Origin: Coleofasciculaceae cyanobacterium
Lineage (GTDB): Bacteria > Cyanobacteriota > Cyanobacteriia > Cyanobacteriales > Xenococcaceae
Assembly: GCA_036703275.1 (NCBI GenBank)
Contig: DATNPK010000096.1
Span: 62,001 to 126,000 of the forward strand
Reading direction: 5' to 3'
DNA: 64,000 nucleotides
The translations under genes were made by a program, and so were the position numbers. Below, piece by piece: positions 53,774-63,513 of this stretch; positions within the stretch are counted from its first letter, which is position 1; each line of letters begins with the position of its first letter. Under the pieces are notes generated by a model that had not been told where the DNA came from, did not search any database, and worked only from the letters and a program-made list of their open reading frames with translations.

Positions 53774-55126
53774 TTATTCAGCCAGCTTGAGAATTTGAGC
53801 CGTAATTACCATGCTTTCTTCATACAGCATTTCTCGACCCCATCGCTGTAGTTGTTGACCGAGCAAATCTTCACTTTTTTGATCGAACAAAGGGGTTACT
53901 TGTTCAATATAACAAGACTGCGCTCCGCCACCAGCTTCCATGCGCATACAGCCTGTGGTACTAGAACAAAGAACTGTACAGCAGTCGGCATCTAGGTTAG
54001 TTGAAGTCAACCGCAAGCTGACTAAATCACCTGGAATGTCTCCCCAGTCGGCGGTAGGAATACCCGCTAATTCAGCTTCAATACTGCGTTGTTTTTCATC
54101 GGTAAAATTGACCCTACGAATATCGTAATCTCCTCCTTCAAGTTTATATTCAACGGGAGTCCATTTAAGACGACTAGCTAACCAACCCAAAAACATCAAA
54201 GCTTGAGACTGATTGCCCTGCTCATAATCAATCGTGACCCGATCTACTTCAAAAATTGCCGCTCGCCTTTGGGGGGGATCGAAAGCAGCAGCAGCTAGTT
54301 CTTGCCAAGGTGCAAGTCGGCGCCAGTTGAGATCGGCTAAAGCAGTATCTTGTGTTAGTAATTCAGCCAGGGATTTTAGATCGGTTTCGGGTTCAATAAA
54401 GCTACTCGAATCGAAAATAACCGTATCGCTGGAGGATACCAGGCGTTGAAACAAAGGATGTTCGGGAGTGGGTGTGGCTTTCCACCAAACAAATTTGGGT
54501 AAATCCGCGATCGCCAATTCAACAATAATGCCGCCAATTCTCTCTAAAGCTTCAGCAGTACCGCTCAAAGTAATGTATTCACAGCAAACCAGAGTATTTT
54601 TGGTCTGTTTGTTGATCGGACAATAGGCTGATACTTGGGCAGTCACTCCTGTATCCTCGACCAAAATAGGACACAGGGTTATTATACGACAAGGATTGGA
54701 AGCTGCGATCGCATCTGCTATTGCTCCTTCGGAATCGGGGCTATAACTAATTGCTGGCGTTTTGTTTTCGGGGGTTAGCCTATCTTTTGCCTTAGCTTGG
54801 ACAAACTCTGTATGTAATCTATTCAGTAAGGCTGCATTAGATTTGCCCGTCAATTCGAGATCGTAGGCTTTTTGAGCGGCTTTGATTGCCGCTTTAATTC
54901 TTGGCCCGACAATACCGTCAATTGGCCCAGTGTAAAATCCTAAAGAAGCCAGTAACTGCTGGGTATCATCTGGTTCGTAGACAATTAAGCTAAAGGTTGC
55001 TGCTCTGGTAACGGCTGTAGCATCTTCGTCTGAACCTTGTGTTTGCCAAAGCGAGCGTAATTCGGCTTCAATTTCGTCGATGGATACGTCTTTGGGTGCT
55101 TGTAGCGATACTATTGGTGAAACCAT
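53774..55126 (-). CDS. opcA: OpcA, glucose-6-phosphate dehydrogenase assembly protein
   Basis: A 450-residue protein that activates G6PDH and links it to redox control in cyanobacteria. The OpcA core has ILVEDTGVTAQVSAYCPINK, LPKFVWWKATPTPEHPLFQR and LNWRRLAPWQELAAAAFDPP. Residues about 54-105 (LLASLGFYTGPIDGIVGPRI) form a peptidoglycan-binding-type repeat, curious for a cytoplasmic protein. It is the last gene of the minus-strand operon after zwf. Confidence 0.9.
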   Translation of the reverse strand: MVSPIVSLQAPKDVSIDEIEAELRSLWQTQGSDEDATAVTRAATFSLIVYEPDDTQQLLASLGFYTGPIDGIVGPRIKAAIKAAQKAYDLELTGKSNAALLNRLHTEFVQAKAKDRLTPENKTPAISYSPDSEGAIADAIAASNPCRIITLCPILVEDTGVTAQVSAYCPINKQTKNTLVCCEYITLSGTAEALERIGGIIVELAIADLPKFVWWKATPTPEHPLFQRLVSSSDTVIFDSSSFIEPETDLKSLAELLTQDTALADLNWRRLAPWQELAAAAFDPPQRRAAIFEVDRVTIDYEQGNQSQALMFLGWLASRLKWTPVEYKLEGGDYDIRRVNFTDEKQRSIEAELAGIPTADWGDIPGDLVSLRLTSTNLDADCCTVLCSSTTGCMRMEAGGGAQSCYIEQVTPLFDQKSEDLLGQQLQRWGREMLYEESMVITAQILKLAE

Positions 55127-55226
55127 AATCTTTTACCATTAAGCATTAAACATTTATTATTTAACATCTATCAGATATGAGGATGAAAAATTGTTCATTC
55201 CTTGGAAATTATTATCCTTCGTTTTT

Positions 55227-56756
55227 TTAAAGTCTACGCCAGCGACGGCGATCGCGCTCAACCATCATTTCGGCTTCTGGTGGCTGCCAAGTTCCCGCTT
55301 CATACTGGGGCATTTGGCTAGGATCATTGGGAGCTTCCCAGGCATTAATTAAAGGCATCACAATATTCCAGGCCGCCTCTACTTCATCAGCACGGGTAAA
55401 TAGAGTTTGGTCGCCTAGCATACAGTCGAGCAACAGACGGTGGTAAGCATCCGCAGTGGCCATACCAAAGGATGAACCATAGCTAAAGTCCATATTAACG
55501 GTTCTAGTTCTCAAATCGGGCCCAAGCGTTTTGGCTTCAAATTTGAGAGATATACCCTCATTAGGCTGAATCCGCATTGTTAAAACGTTAGGACTAGTTT
55601 GTTGTGCTGCCGATTGAAAAATTAATAAAGGAACTTCGCGGAAATGAATCGAAATCTCACTTACTTTCTTAGGCATCCGTTTTCCAGTACGAAGATAAAA
55701 TGGTACTCCTTTCCATCGCCAGTTATCTATTTCTAGCTTCAACGCTACAAAAGTTGGCGTGATAGATTCAGGATTGACTCCCTCTTCTTGGCGATAACCT
55801 TTAACAGGTTGACCTTTCATCCATCCTTCAGAATATTGCGCTCTTACTGCCGACTGTTCTAGGTTATTAGAGTCGGCGATATGAGTAGCCTGAAGTACCT
55901 TGGTTTTTTCGTTGCGAATGCTATCAGCATCTAAGGCATTAGGAGGTTCCATGGCGGTAATAGCAAATAGCTGCATCAGGTGATTCTGCAACATATCCCG
56001 CAGTGCGCCTGAGGTTTCATAATATCCAGCGCGTTCTTCTACCCCAACGGTTTCGGCCACGGTAATTTGCACATGATCGACAAACTGCCGATTCCAGAGG
56101 GGTTCAAAGATGGCATTACCAAAGCGGAATACCAAAATGTTTTGGACGGTTTCTTTACCTAGGTAATGATCGATGCGATATACCTGTTCTTCCCGGCAAA
56201 CTTTTTGTACTGCGCGGTTAAGAGATTTGGCTGAACTTAAATCTTTGCCGAAGGGTTTTTCAATTACAACCCGACTTTTAGCCGCATCATTAAGCATTCC
56301 CGCAGCACCAAGTTGTTTTAAGGCTGGTTTGAAGAATTTAGGAGATACCGCCAGATAAAAAATACGATTGCCCCTAGTTCCCCTTTTGCCGTCTAATTCA
56401 GCGAGAAAGCTGTTTAATTTCTCATAGCTTTCGGCTTCATCCATATTACCCGAACAATAGAAAATGCCTTGGGCAAATTCATTCCATAGTTCTTCGCTGC
56501 CTACCCCACCACTAAACTCTTCCATCCCATCTTTAAGATGTTGACGAAAATAGTCATGACTCCAATCTCTTCTAGCAACTCCCACAATGGTCATTTCTGA
56601 AGGAAGACGACGCTCTCTTCTGATTTGGTAGATAGCAGGGATCAGCTTTCTTTGGGTTAAATCTCCTGATGCCCCAAAAATAACAACAATAGCAGGATCG
56701 GCGGTGCGTTCCTGCTGCAAACCTATTCGTAAGGGATTTTCTAATATTGCAACCAT
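55227..56756 (-). CDS. zwf: Glucose-6-phosphate 1-dehydrogenase
   Basis: A 509-residue G6PDH, first step of the oxidative pentose phosphate pathway, making NADPH in the dark. The nucleotide-binding loop is [12 protein letters not shown] (27-38), the substrate-binding signature RIDHYLGKE (194-202), and EKPFG lies at 166-170. The cyanobacterial N-terminus is short. It is followed by opcA after 100 bases; the upstream gap of 299 bases to tal holds a repeat. Confidence 0.95.
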   Translation of the reverse strand: MVAILENPLRIGLQQERTADPAIVVIFGASGDLTQRKLIPAIYQIRRERRLPSEMTIVGVARRDWSHDYFRQHLKDGMEEFSGGVGSEELWNEFAQGIFYCSGNMDEAESYEKLNSFLAELDGKRGTRGNRIFYLAVSPKFFKPALKQLGAAGMLNDAAKSRVVIEKPFGKDLSSAKSLNRAVQKVCREEQVYRIDHYLGKETVQNILVFRFGNAIFEPLWNRQFVDHVQITVAETVGVEERAGYYETSGALRDMLQNHLMQLFAITAMEPPNALDADSIRNEKTKVLQATHIADSNNLEQSAVRAQYSEGWMKGQPVKGYRQEEGVNPESITPTFVALKLEIDNWRWKGVPFYLRTGKRMPKKVSEISIHFREVPLLIFQSAAQQTSPNVLTMRIQPNEGISLKFEAKTLGPDLRTRTVNMDFSYGSSFGMATADAYHRLLLDCMLGDQTLFTRADEVEAAWNIVMPLINAWEAPNDPSQMPQYEAGTWQPPEAEMMVERDRRRWRRL

Positions 56757-56819
56757 AATTTTAATTATTGGTTTTCATTTAAAAGTTACTGGTTTTGATA
56801 TATATCTTGAAAAAGCTAA

Positions 56820-57000
56820 TAGCGCAGCTAGTCCTAAAGGATAAGCTTCGCAAATGCTAAAGCATACCGCTTCGAGACCGAAGGGCGGAGTGCGGTTTAT
56901 CCGTGAATCATGCACGGGCATATCCTTTAGGGCATATGGGCGTAATCGAATTGCGCTCCTTATAAGCTGCGTCGTCGTAAGACGACGCAGCATTGCCTTG
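56820..57000. repeat. Mosaic palindromic repeat between tal and zwf
   Basis: The stretch holds AGTCCTAAAGGATAAGCTTC (near 56828), ATGCT-aa-AGCAT, CTTCG/CGAAG, AATCATGCACGGGCATA (56906-56922, inverted copy of 14102-14118), TATCCTTTAGGG, and a perfect 11-bp hairpin GCTGCGTCGTC-gtaa-GACGACGCAGC (56966-56991). It looks like several small elements fused end to end. It contains no gene. Confidence 0.85.
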
Positions 57001-57055
57001 CTTTGCCCAGCTATTAGCTACGAATTTTCCATCCTTATATCCCCGATCTTTTTAA

Positions 57056-58204
57056 TTAGACTGCTGCTAATTGCTTGACTTTGGTTTCTAGGGAAGACAT
57101 CAACGATTCAAAGGGTTTGATAAATTTATCAATACCTTCTTGGAGTAATTCGTCCATTACGACATCAAGATCGATATCAACGGCTTCATCTTTTAAGCCT
57201 TCAATAACTTGATGTGCTGCATCTAAATCGGTTTCGATCCGATTAGCGGGATCGCAATGGTCTACACAAGCATCAATAGTATCAGGAGGCAGAGTGTTTA
57301 CCGTATCTACTCCCACAAGCCCATCAACGTACATTACGTCGCTGTACTCAGGATTTTTAGTTCCAGTACTTGCCCAAAGAAGTCTTTGTACCTTTGCGCC
57401 TTTAGCTACCAGGGCTGACCATCTGTCGCCACTGAAGATTTCTTGGTATTTTTGGTAGGCAATTTTAGCATTAGCGATCGCTACTTTACCTTTAATCGCC
57501 TTGAGTTTGGCTTTAGCTGCTTCATCGGCAGACTCTAATTTGCGATCGAGGCGCTCGTCGATCATTACATCAATTCGACTCAGGAAGAAACTGGCAACAG
57601 AAGCCACTTTACTAATATCTTTCCCTGCCGCTGCTCGTTTTTCTAAACCTTTAAGATAAGCTTCAGCGGTATCAATGTAGCTTTGCACCGAAAATAGCAG
57701 AGTTACATTAATGCTCATGCCTTCGGAGATCGCCTGTTCTACCGCAGATAAACCTTCTGGAGTTCCAGGAATTTTAATCATTAAGTTGGGGCGATCGATA
57801 ACTTGATAATAGCGACGAGCTTCTTCAATAGTGCTATCATCGGTACTCTTAGCTAGACTTGGCGGGACTTCGATACTGACATAGCCATCTAAACCATCAC
57901 TCTCTTCATATATGGGCAGGAAAATATCACAGGCGTTGCGAATATCACTAAAAATTAGATCTTCGTAGATTTCTTGAACTGATTTATTCGCTTTGATTCC
58001 AGCTTCAATTGCCGCATCGTAGATTTTGTTTCCAGCGATCGCTTTTTCAAAAATAGCAGGGTTGGAAGTTATGCCTCGAATACCTTTATCGGCGATAAAT
58101 TGTTTTAATTCTCCAGATTCGATAATGTCCCGGCTAAGATTATCCATCCAGATACTTTGACCGTATTGGTTTTCAATCTCTAAAATCGGGTTTTGGGTAG
58201 ACAT
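57056..58204 (-). CDS. tal: Transaldolase
   Basis: A 382-residue transaldolase of the long form found in cyanobacteria and actinobacteria. It shows SRDIIESGELKQFIADKGIR with GITSNPAIFEKAI, the Schiff-base Lys in NLMIKIPGT, and VLWASTGTKNP-like RLLWASTGTKNP. I start at 58204 (MSTQNPILEIENQYG), where AGGAGAAAG precedes the ATG by 8 bases; a longer frame would add 16 residues. The gene follows fbp by 44 bases and belongs to the fbp-tal-zwf-opcA operon. Confidence 0.93.
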   Translation of the reverse strand: MSTQNPILEIENQYGQSIWMDNLSRDIIESGELKQFIADKGIRGITSNPAIFEKAIAGNKIYDAAIEAGIKANKSVQEIYEDLIFSDIRNACDIFLPIYEESDGLDGYVSIEVPPSLAKSTDDSTIEEARRYYQVIDRPNLMIKIPGTPEGLSAVEQAISEGMSINVTLLFSVQSYIDTAEAYLKGLEKRAAAGKDISKVASVASFFLSRIDVMIDERLDRKLESADEAAKAKLKAIKGKVAIANAKIAYQKYQEIFSGDRWSALVAKGAKVQRLLWASTGTKNPEYSDVMYVDGLVGVDTVNTLPPDTIDACVDHCDPANRIETDLDAAHQVIEGLKDEAVDIDLDVVMDELLQEGIDKFIKPFESLMSSLETKVKQLAAV

Positions 58205-58248
58205 AATTAATCTTTCTCCTGGTAATATTTCCTGATTAAAATTAGTCA

Positions 58249-59310
58249 TCAAACTAAACTTTTCTCTTCCGAATCACGACGCGCTCGATCTTGGATAAAA
58301 GACTCGACTAGTTCTACATCTTCGGTACTGCCAATTACTAAAGGAGTTCGCTGGTGTAGTTCTTCTGGTACTACGCTCAAAATCCTTGCCATACCAGTAC
58401 TGGCACTGCCTCCGGCTTGTTCTGCCAAGAAAGCCAACGGTGCAGATTCGTATAATAATCTCAGCTTGCCTTCTGGTTTTTTGACTGTTCCTGGATAGAG
58501 AAAGACACCACCCTGCAACAAGATACGGTGAAAATCTCCTACCAGCGCACCGCTATAGCGAGAGGTATAGCGATTGTTACGATGAACATAGCGGATGTAC
58601 TCGCGAATTGATTCATCCCATTGCCAGTAGTTACCTTCGTTGACGCTATAAACTGGGCCATGTTGGGGAATGGTAATATTTTCTTCTGCTAAAATAAATT
58701 CCCCTAAGCTGGGGTCAAGAATAAACGAGTGAACACCTTTGCCTATAGTGTAAACCAATACTGTAGAAGGACCGTACAGAACATAACCTGCGCCAATTTG
58801 GCGATCGCCATTTTGTAATAAATCTTGGGCTTTGCCATCGAGATCCTCGCCTTCCTGCTGGCGCAGAGAGAAGATCGAACCAACATTTAAGTTGATATCT
58901 ACATTGGAAGAGCCGTCTATCGGATCATATAAAAGTGTATAGCGTCCTATAGGGCAATTTTCGGGGATGTAATATGGTTTCTCCATTTCTTCTGATGCCA
59001 AGCGGCAAACTAAACCACTTTGCTTAAAGACGGAGATAAAAACATCATTGGCATAGATGTCCATTTTCTTAACTGATTCTCCCTGAACATTAGTTTCTCC
59101 CGTAAAACCTAATGATCCAGCCATTAAGCCTGCCCGACTTAAACGGCGACTTACAAGTTTGGCTGCTAAAGCAATGCGATTCATGATCGCGCTGACGTCT
59201 TGTGCTTGAGCGTTAAAGTCAGCAAACTGCTGTAGCACGTGCCTAGACAGAGTTTGGCAATCTCTATCTAGGCTATATTCTGGAATGACAGCTTGGTCAA
59301 AATTTTCCAT
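58249..59310 (-). CDS. fbp: Fructose-1,6-bisphosphatase, class I
   Basis: A 353-residue class I FBPase for gluconeogenesis and the Calvin cycle. The metal site is clear: SEEMEKP (Glu107, Glu108) and [13 protein letters not shown] (Asp129, Asp132). Substrate-binding [20 protein letters not shown] and [17 protein letters not shown] are present. It is the first gene of the fbp-tal-zwf-opcA unit on the minus strand. Confidence 0.94.
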   Translation of the reverse strand: MENFDQAVIPEYSLDRDCQTLSRHVLQQFADFNAQAQDVSAIMNRIALAAKLVSRRLSRAGLMAGSLGFTGETNVQGESVKKMDIYANDVFISVFKQSGLVCRLASEEMEKPYYIPENCPIGRYTLLYDPIDGSSNVDINLNVGSIFSLRQQEGEDLDGKAQDLLQNGDRQIGAGYVLYGPSTVLVYTIGKGVHSFILDPSLGEFILAEENITIPQHGPVYSVNEGNYWQWDESIREYIRYVHRNNRYTSRYSGALVGDFHRILLQGGVFLYPGTVKKPEGKLRLLYESAPLAFLAEQAGGSASTGMARILSVVPEELHQRTPLVIGSTEDVELVESFIQDRARRDSEEKSLV

Positions 59311-59602
59311 GGGATTATTAATCTTTTTAAGCCTGTATCTTTTGCTTTCCTCTGACCAATGGTCACAAATAGAGTAAAGTTGTTTTTAAGGAAGTCTCAG
59401 TAACGCTTATCGCTAGTTCAAGTGTCAGAAAAACTACAGAGTATTACTTTAAATTTACTAGACTCCATAATATTCATCTTAGAAAGAGATTTTTAACTTC
59501 TATCATAAGCTTAAGACTAGCTTTAGGTTATCGAGTTGTTTTGCTGCTTGTGATACACATTTTTCAAGCTTGAAGCTGCAAACTATGAGCTAGTGACATA
59601 CT

Positions 59603-59710
59603 CCCAACGCCAACGCCTTGGGGAGGACGCGATGTTTGAGGTTTCCTCAAACATTTCAGCCGTCCGTCGCGACTACGTAGTCTTGAATCGTCCTCGCTTT
59701 ATGGCGTGGG
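59603..59710. repeat. Compound hairpin element upstream of fbp
   Basis: Outer arms CCCAACGCC (59603-59611) and GGCGTGGG (59703-59710) enclose AGGACG/CGTCCT, a perfect ATGTTTGAGG-ttt-CCTCAAACAT hairpin, and the 12-bp palindrome GACTACGTAGTC. The edge GTGACATACTCCC is reminiscent of IS200/IS605 ends. No ORF is present. The region 59311-59740 holds nothing else I can identify. Confidence 0.75.
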
Positions 59711-59740
59711 ACTTATCCACCCCCCAACCCCCTTAGTTAA

Positions 59741-59950
59741 CTAATCAATATCAATTGACTGAGGGCGATCGCGATTATGGGGAGTTGTAGAATTGTTATT
59801 GACCGAACTGTATCCCTGTTTCTCTAACCATTGAGATAAAGGCTCTTCGTTTAAGTTGAGATGCAAAACACCACTAGCAAAACCGCTAGCAAAAGCAACT
59901 GGCTGTTGAATAAATTTTTGGAAGGCAGGTGCTAATTCGCTTAAAAACAT
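59741..59950 (-). CDS. Small conserved cyanobacterial protein
   Basis: A protein of about 69 residues starting MFLSELAPAFQKFIQQPVAF, with GFASGVLHLNLNEEPLSQWL, a pattern I recall in small cyanobacterial proteins of unknown role. I start at the Met at 59950; a frame 21 bases longer exists. The tail is Asn/Ser/Thr-rich. Confidence 0.6.
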   Translation of the reverse strand: MFLSELAPAFQKFIQQPVAFASGFASGVLHLNLNEEPLSQWLEKQGYSSVNNNSTTPHNRDRPQSIDID

Positions 59951-60120
59951 AACTTGAACACTCTTGAACACTATTAAGGTTATTTAAAAAAATTCTAGCG
60001 CGTCTATCTTGGTAAAGCTAAAAGCCAGTAAATCTAAGCCAAGCTAATTTAGATGAGGCGTATTATAGTATCTTGAATTTTGGCACAGAAATATCTGGAA
60101 CTAGCAGCACAAAACCGAAG

Positions 60121-61515
60121 ATGAACAACTATCGTACCGAAAAAGACTCGATGGGGTCGAAAGAAATACCTGCTAATGTTTATTATGGGATTCAGACTTT
60201 AAGAGCGACAGAAAACTTTGGCATCAGTGGGATCAAACCTTTGGCAACTTATGTTGATGCCTGTATTTTAATTAAAAAAGCTACAGCGATCGCCAACGGA
60301 GAATTAGGCTGTATAGACCGTAAAATTAGTCAAGCAATAGTTCAAGCTGCCGATGAAATCTTAAACGGTGGATTACGCGAGCAGTTTGTAGTTGATGTTT
60401 ATCAAGCAGGGGCTGGCACATCCCATCATATGAACGTCAATGAAGTATTAGCCAATCGAGCTTTAGAAATTTTAGGCGATGAAAAAGGCAATTATAGCCA
60501 AGTCAATCCAAACGATCATGTTAACTATGGTCAGTCCACTAATGATGTAATTCCTACTGCTATTCGAGTTGGAGCATTATTAGCCTTGGATCGAACTCTC
60601 AATCCAGCTTTGTCAAACGCGATCGCCGCCATGGAGCAAAAAGCCAATGAGTTCCAAGCTATTGTTAAATCTGGTCGTACCCATATGCAAGATGCTGTAC
60701 CCGTGCGTTTAGGAGCAGGATTTGAAGCTTGGGAGCAAATTTTACGAGATCATCAACGAAGAATTGAGACCGCTGCCAGAGACCTGTATCACTTGGGTTT
60801 GGGGGGGAGTGCCACAGGAACAGGATTAAATACTCATCCACAATATCGTCATCGGGCTGCTGAATTATTAGCCGAGTTTATTGGCAAGCCTTTACAACCA
60901 GCACCACAATTAATGGCAGCGATGCAGAGCATGAGTCCTTTTGTTAACGTTTCGGGTAGCTTACGCAACTTGGCGCAGGATTTGGTCAAAATTTCTCATG
61001 ATTTGCGCCTCATGGATTCTGGCCCTCAAACAGGATTTAAAGAAATACAGCTACCCGCAGTCCAGCCAGGGTCATCAATTATGCCAGGGAAATATAACCC
61101 CGTAATGGCAGAAATGACGTCAATGGTTTGCTTTCAAGTGATGGGATACGATACGGCGATCGCCTTGGCTGCTCAAGCAGGACAATTAGAGTTAAACGTA
61201 ATGATGCCTCTAATTGCCTACGATTTAATTCATAGCATCGAAATATTGGGCAATACTATTGATAGTCTCAGTAAGCGTTGTTTAACGGGAATTACTGCTC
61301 GTCGCGATCGCTGTTTGGCATATGCCGAAGGCAGTTTGGCTTTGGTAACCGCTCTCAATACCCATGTAGGCTATCTCAAAGCAGCAGATGTGGCCAAGAA
61401 GTCGCTCGAAACAGGTAAATCGATTCGGGAGATCGTTTTAGAAGAAGATTTAATGAGTGAAGCACAATTAGCAGAAGTTTTAGACTTAGAAAAAATGAGT
61501 CAGCTACCTAAATAG
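60121..61515 (+). CDS. aspA: Aspartate ammonia-lyase
   Basis: Member of the aspartase/fumarase superfamily, about 464 residues, splitting aspartate into fumarate and ammonia. It opens YRTEKDSMGSKEIPANVYYG, typical of aspartase, and carries GSSIMPGKYNPVMAEM, the family signature with the catalytic Ser. The Tyr in GKYN is an unusual change from GKVN. A class II fumarase is possible but the start and SGRTHMQDA favour AspA. A TTG at 60073 would add 16 residues; the ATG at 60121 is preferred. Confidence 0.85.
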   Translation: MNNYRTEKDSMGSKEIPANVYYGIQTLRATENFGISGIKPLATYVDACILIKKATAIANGELGCIDRKISQAIVQAADEILNGGLREQFVVDVYQAGAGTSHHMNVNEVLANRALEILGDEKGNYSQVNPNDHVNYGQSTNDVIPTAIRVGALLALDRTLNPALSNAIAAMEQKANEFQAIVKSGRTHMQDAVPVRLGAGFEAWEQILRDHQRRIETAARDLYHLGLGGSATGTGLNTHPQYRHRAAELLAEFIGKPLQPAPQLMAAMQSMSPFVNVSGSLRNLAQDLVKISHDLRLMDSGPQTGFKEIQLPAVQPGSSIMPGKYNPVMAEMTSMVCFQVMGYDTAIALAAQAGQLELNVMMPLIAYDLIHSIEILGNTIDSLSKRCLTGITARRDRCLAYAEGSLALVTALNTHVGYLKAADVAKKSLETGKSIREIVLEEDLMSEAQLAEVLDLEKMSQLPK

Positions 61516-61580
61516 CTCTACGATCCTCGACGCAATTGTGCAGAGTTATAATTTGTTTTAAATGATACAAGAAGAAAATA

Positions 61581-61808
61581 ATGCCACAAATGTCACAAAT
61601 AACTATATGGGTAAATGAACAAATCGATCCAGGTGGTCTAATTTATGCCTGTATTGCCTGTCTAGATGAAGATGCAGCCAACGCCTGTCATCAAAATTGG
61701 CAAAATAGCCTTTCTCAACAACAAAAGCAAAATGGCTGGGTGGCTAGTCTGCGCACCGTAACTTCCTGGGACGAAGTTCCCGTTAATGCTCTCAAGCTAA
61801 GTTGGTAA
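61581..61808 (+). CDS. Small conserved protein of unknown function
   Basis: A 75-residue soluble protein with WVNEQIDPGGLIYACIACLD and GWVASLRTVTSWDEVPVNAL. Three Cys (YACIACLDEDAANAC) might bind a metal. It follows aspA by 65 bases and may be in the same transcript. No known family was recognised. Confidence 0.5.
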   Translation: MPQMSQITIWVNEQIDPGGLIYACIACLDEDAANACHQNWQNSLSQQQKQNGWVASLRTVTSWDEVPVNALKLSW

Positions 61809-61973
61809 AATGTTTGAGAATGGCTGGGAAAAATTTTGCTTGTCTTGGTTATAAAGTAGACAGCTATAATAACAAAACCGCAGTCGTCATGAGTTTATTT
61901 AAATGCAAAACCAAAAACCCGATCGCTGTTGTACTGGCAAGAAACTGAAACTACCTTGCCTCTAATCGACTGT

Positions 61974-62672
61974 TTACTGTTCGCCAATATCAGATGACCC
62001 AACTTCTTTTTTAGAAAATCCCCAGGTAAAAAATACCGCTACCACAGCTACCGTGACCCATTCGGGGATTAGGTAATCTGGTAGCCAAACTTTAAGCAAC
62101 AGACGTAATCCCACAAAGCCGACAGTAATAAATCCAGCATCTTCTAGGTAGGTATATTCTTGAAGCCAACGAATAAATAATCCAGCTAGAAAGCGTAAAA
62201 TAACTATTCCAAAAGTACCGCCAGCAATAATTAACCAGGTATCTTCAGTAATAGCGATCGCCGAAGTGACGCTATCAAGCGAAAAAGCTAAATCAGTAAT
62301 GGCGATCGTCGGAATTACTTGCCAAATAGACTTGAAGCGAAGACTTCGGTGTCCTTCTGGCTCATTATCGGTAAAGAAAAAATAATTGAAAACTAGCCAT
62401 AGTAAATATAATGCTCCCAAAAGCTCAAATTGCCAATATTTGATTACCCAGGTAGCAGCAAGAATTAGTGCAATTCTAAGTATATATGCGCCAATAAGCC
62501 CTATATTAAGAGCCTGTCGCTGGGATTTGGGATCTTTTACGCTTTTAGCAATTGCAGCCAAGGCGATCGCATTATCTGCCGATAAAACAGCCTCTAAAAC
62601 TACTAAAATCAGCAGTATGAGATAAACTTCGACCCCAGCGTCAGTAAAATAATCAACTATGTTTTCTATCAT
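61974..62672 (-). CDS. TerC-family membrane protein
   Basis: A 232-residue protein with seven membrane helices. LEAVLSADNAIALAAIA and TDLAFSLDSVTSAIAI, with charged Asp within membrane segments, mark the TerC family. In plants and bacteria such proteins are linked to metal-ion efflux (Mn, Ca) and membrane-protein insertion. It lies opposite to psaM, with divergent promoters between. Confidence 0.88.
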   Translation of the reverse strand: MIENIVDYFTDAGVEVYLILLILVVLEAVLSADNAIALAAIAKSVKDPKSQRQALNIGLIGAYILRIALILAATWVIKYWQFELLGALYLLWLVFNYFFFTDNEPEGHRSLRFKSIWQVIPTIAITDLAFSLDSVTSAIAITEDTWLIIAGGTFGIVILRFLAGLFIRWLQEYTYLEDAGFITVGFVGLRLLLKVWLPDYLIPEWVTVAVVAVFFTWGFSKKEVGSSDIGEQ

Positions 62673-62926
62673 TCAGGATATATATTTTTAAATTAAATCA
62701 GATGAAAATTTGGAACCAGTAATTTGAAACTAGGATTAGTTGCCAGCAAAAAATGATTCTTGGTAGAATTTGTTATTTTTCCTTAGTTTAAATCAGGGTT
62801 TCCTTAAGTTTCCTTCTTAATTATGTTGCATCTTGTTACAAGATGTTTCTCTTGGGGTCGATTATGACGCAAATTAAGGATGGAATATGTTGTGATTTGA
62901 ATCAAAACGTAAGGAGTAAAATTACT

Positions 62927-63022
62927 ATGCCTCTATCAGATACTCAGGTATTTATCGCTCTTGTAGTTGCTTTAATTCCTGGAATTATGGCGATTCGCTT
63001 GTCTACAGAATTGTACAAATAA
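62927..63022 (+). CDS. psaM: Photosystem I subunit XII (PsaM)
   Basis: A 31-residue single-helix membrane subunit of photosystem I. It reads [20 protein letters not shown] followed by [11 protein letters not shown], almost the same as known PsaM proteins. AAGGAG lies 11 bases upstream of the ATG. A CATCTTG-tta-CAAGATG hairpin lies in the upstream region at 62830-62846. Confidence 0.95.
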   Translation: MPLSDTQVFIALVVALIPGIMAIRLSTELYK

Positions 63023-63135
63023 ATTCAGTAGATATCACTCTAAACGTTTAGGGTGCTAATACCAGGATTTCAGATTGGCGATTATGATTAAAGTTGTTAA
63101 TCTGGAGTCCTTATTAGTTAGGTGCAATTCAAACT

Positions 63136-63513
63136 ATGAATTTTGGCAGACAAACACCTAAACCAGTCCGACGCAATTCTCGTAAACGCCACAATAAAAA
63201 TCGAGGCATAACTGCGGAAATTAGTCTCAAGCTGATCTTAAGTTGGGCAATTGCTATCAGTGCGATCGCTTCTTTGTTTAAACTCTTGCCCTATCATCTT
63301 ACTCAGCAGGCAAAGTTAAAAGAGTTACGGATTCAGGTACAGGAAACTGATGCTAGGGTTAGCAAATTGAGGGAACAACTCAATCATAATTTTGATCCTC
63401 AACAAACTCAAAGTCTGATAGAGCAATATAGTTCTTTAACTGCGCCCAATCAAAGTCGCATCTATTGGCTACCAGAAGACAGTACCGTCAAGCAGGACCG
63501 AGATAATCAGTAA
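63136..63513 (+). CDS. Membrane-anchored coiled-coil protein
   Basis: A 125-residue protein: basic N-terminus (RRNSRKRHNKNR), one membrane helix (about 30-50), then a coiled coil (LRIQVQETDARVSKLREQLN). The C-terminal part ends IYWLPEDSTVKQDRDNQ. It resembles conserved cyanobacterial membrane proteins of unknown role. It overlaps the 3' end of the convergent TPR gene by 26 bases. Confidence 0.65.
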   Translation: MNFGRQTPKPVRRNSRKRHNKNRGITAEISLKLILSWAIAISAIASLFKLLPYHLTQQAKLKELRIQVQETDARVSKLREQLNHNFDPQQTQSLIEQYSSLTAPNQSRIYWLPEDSTVKQDRDNQ

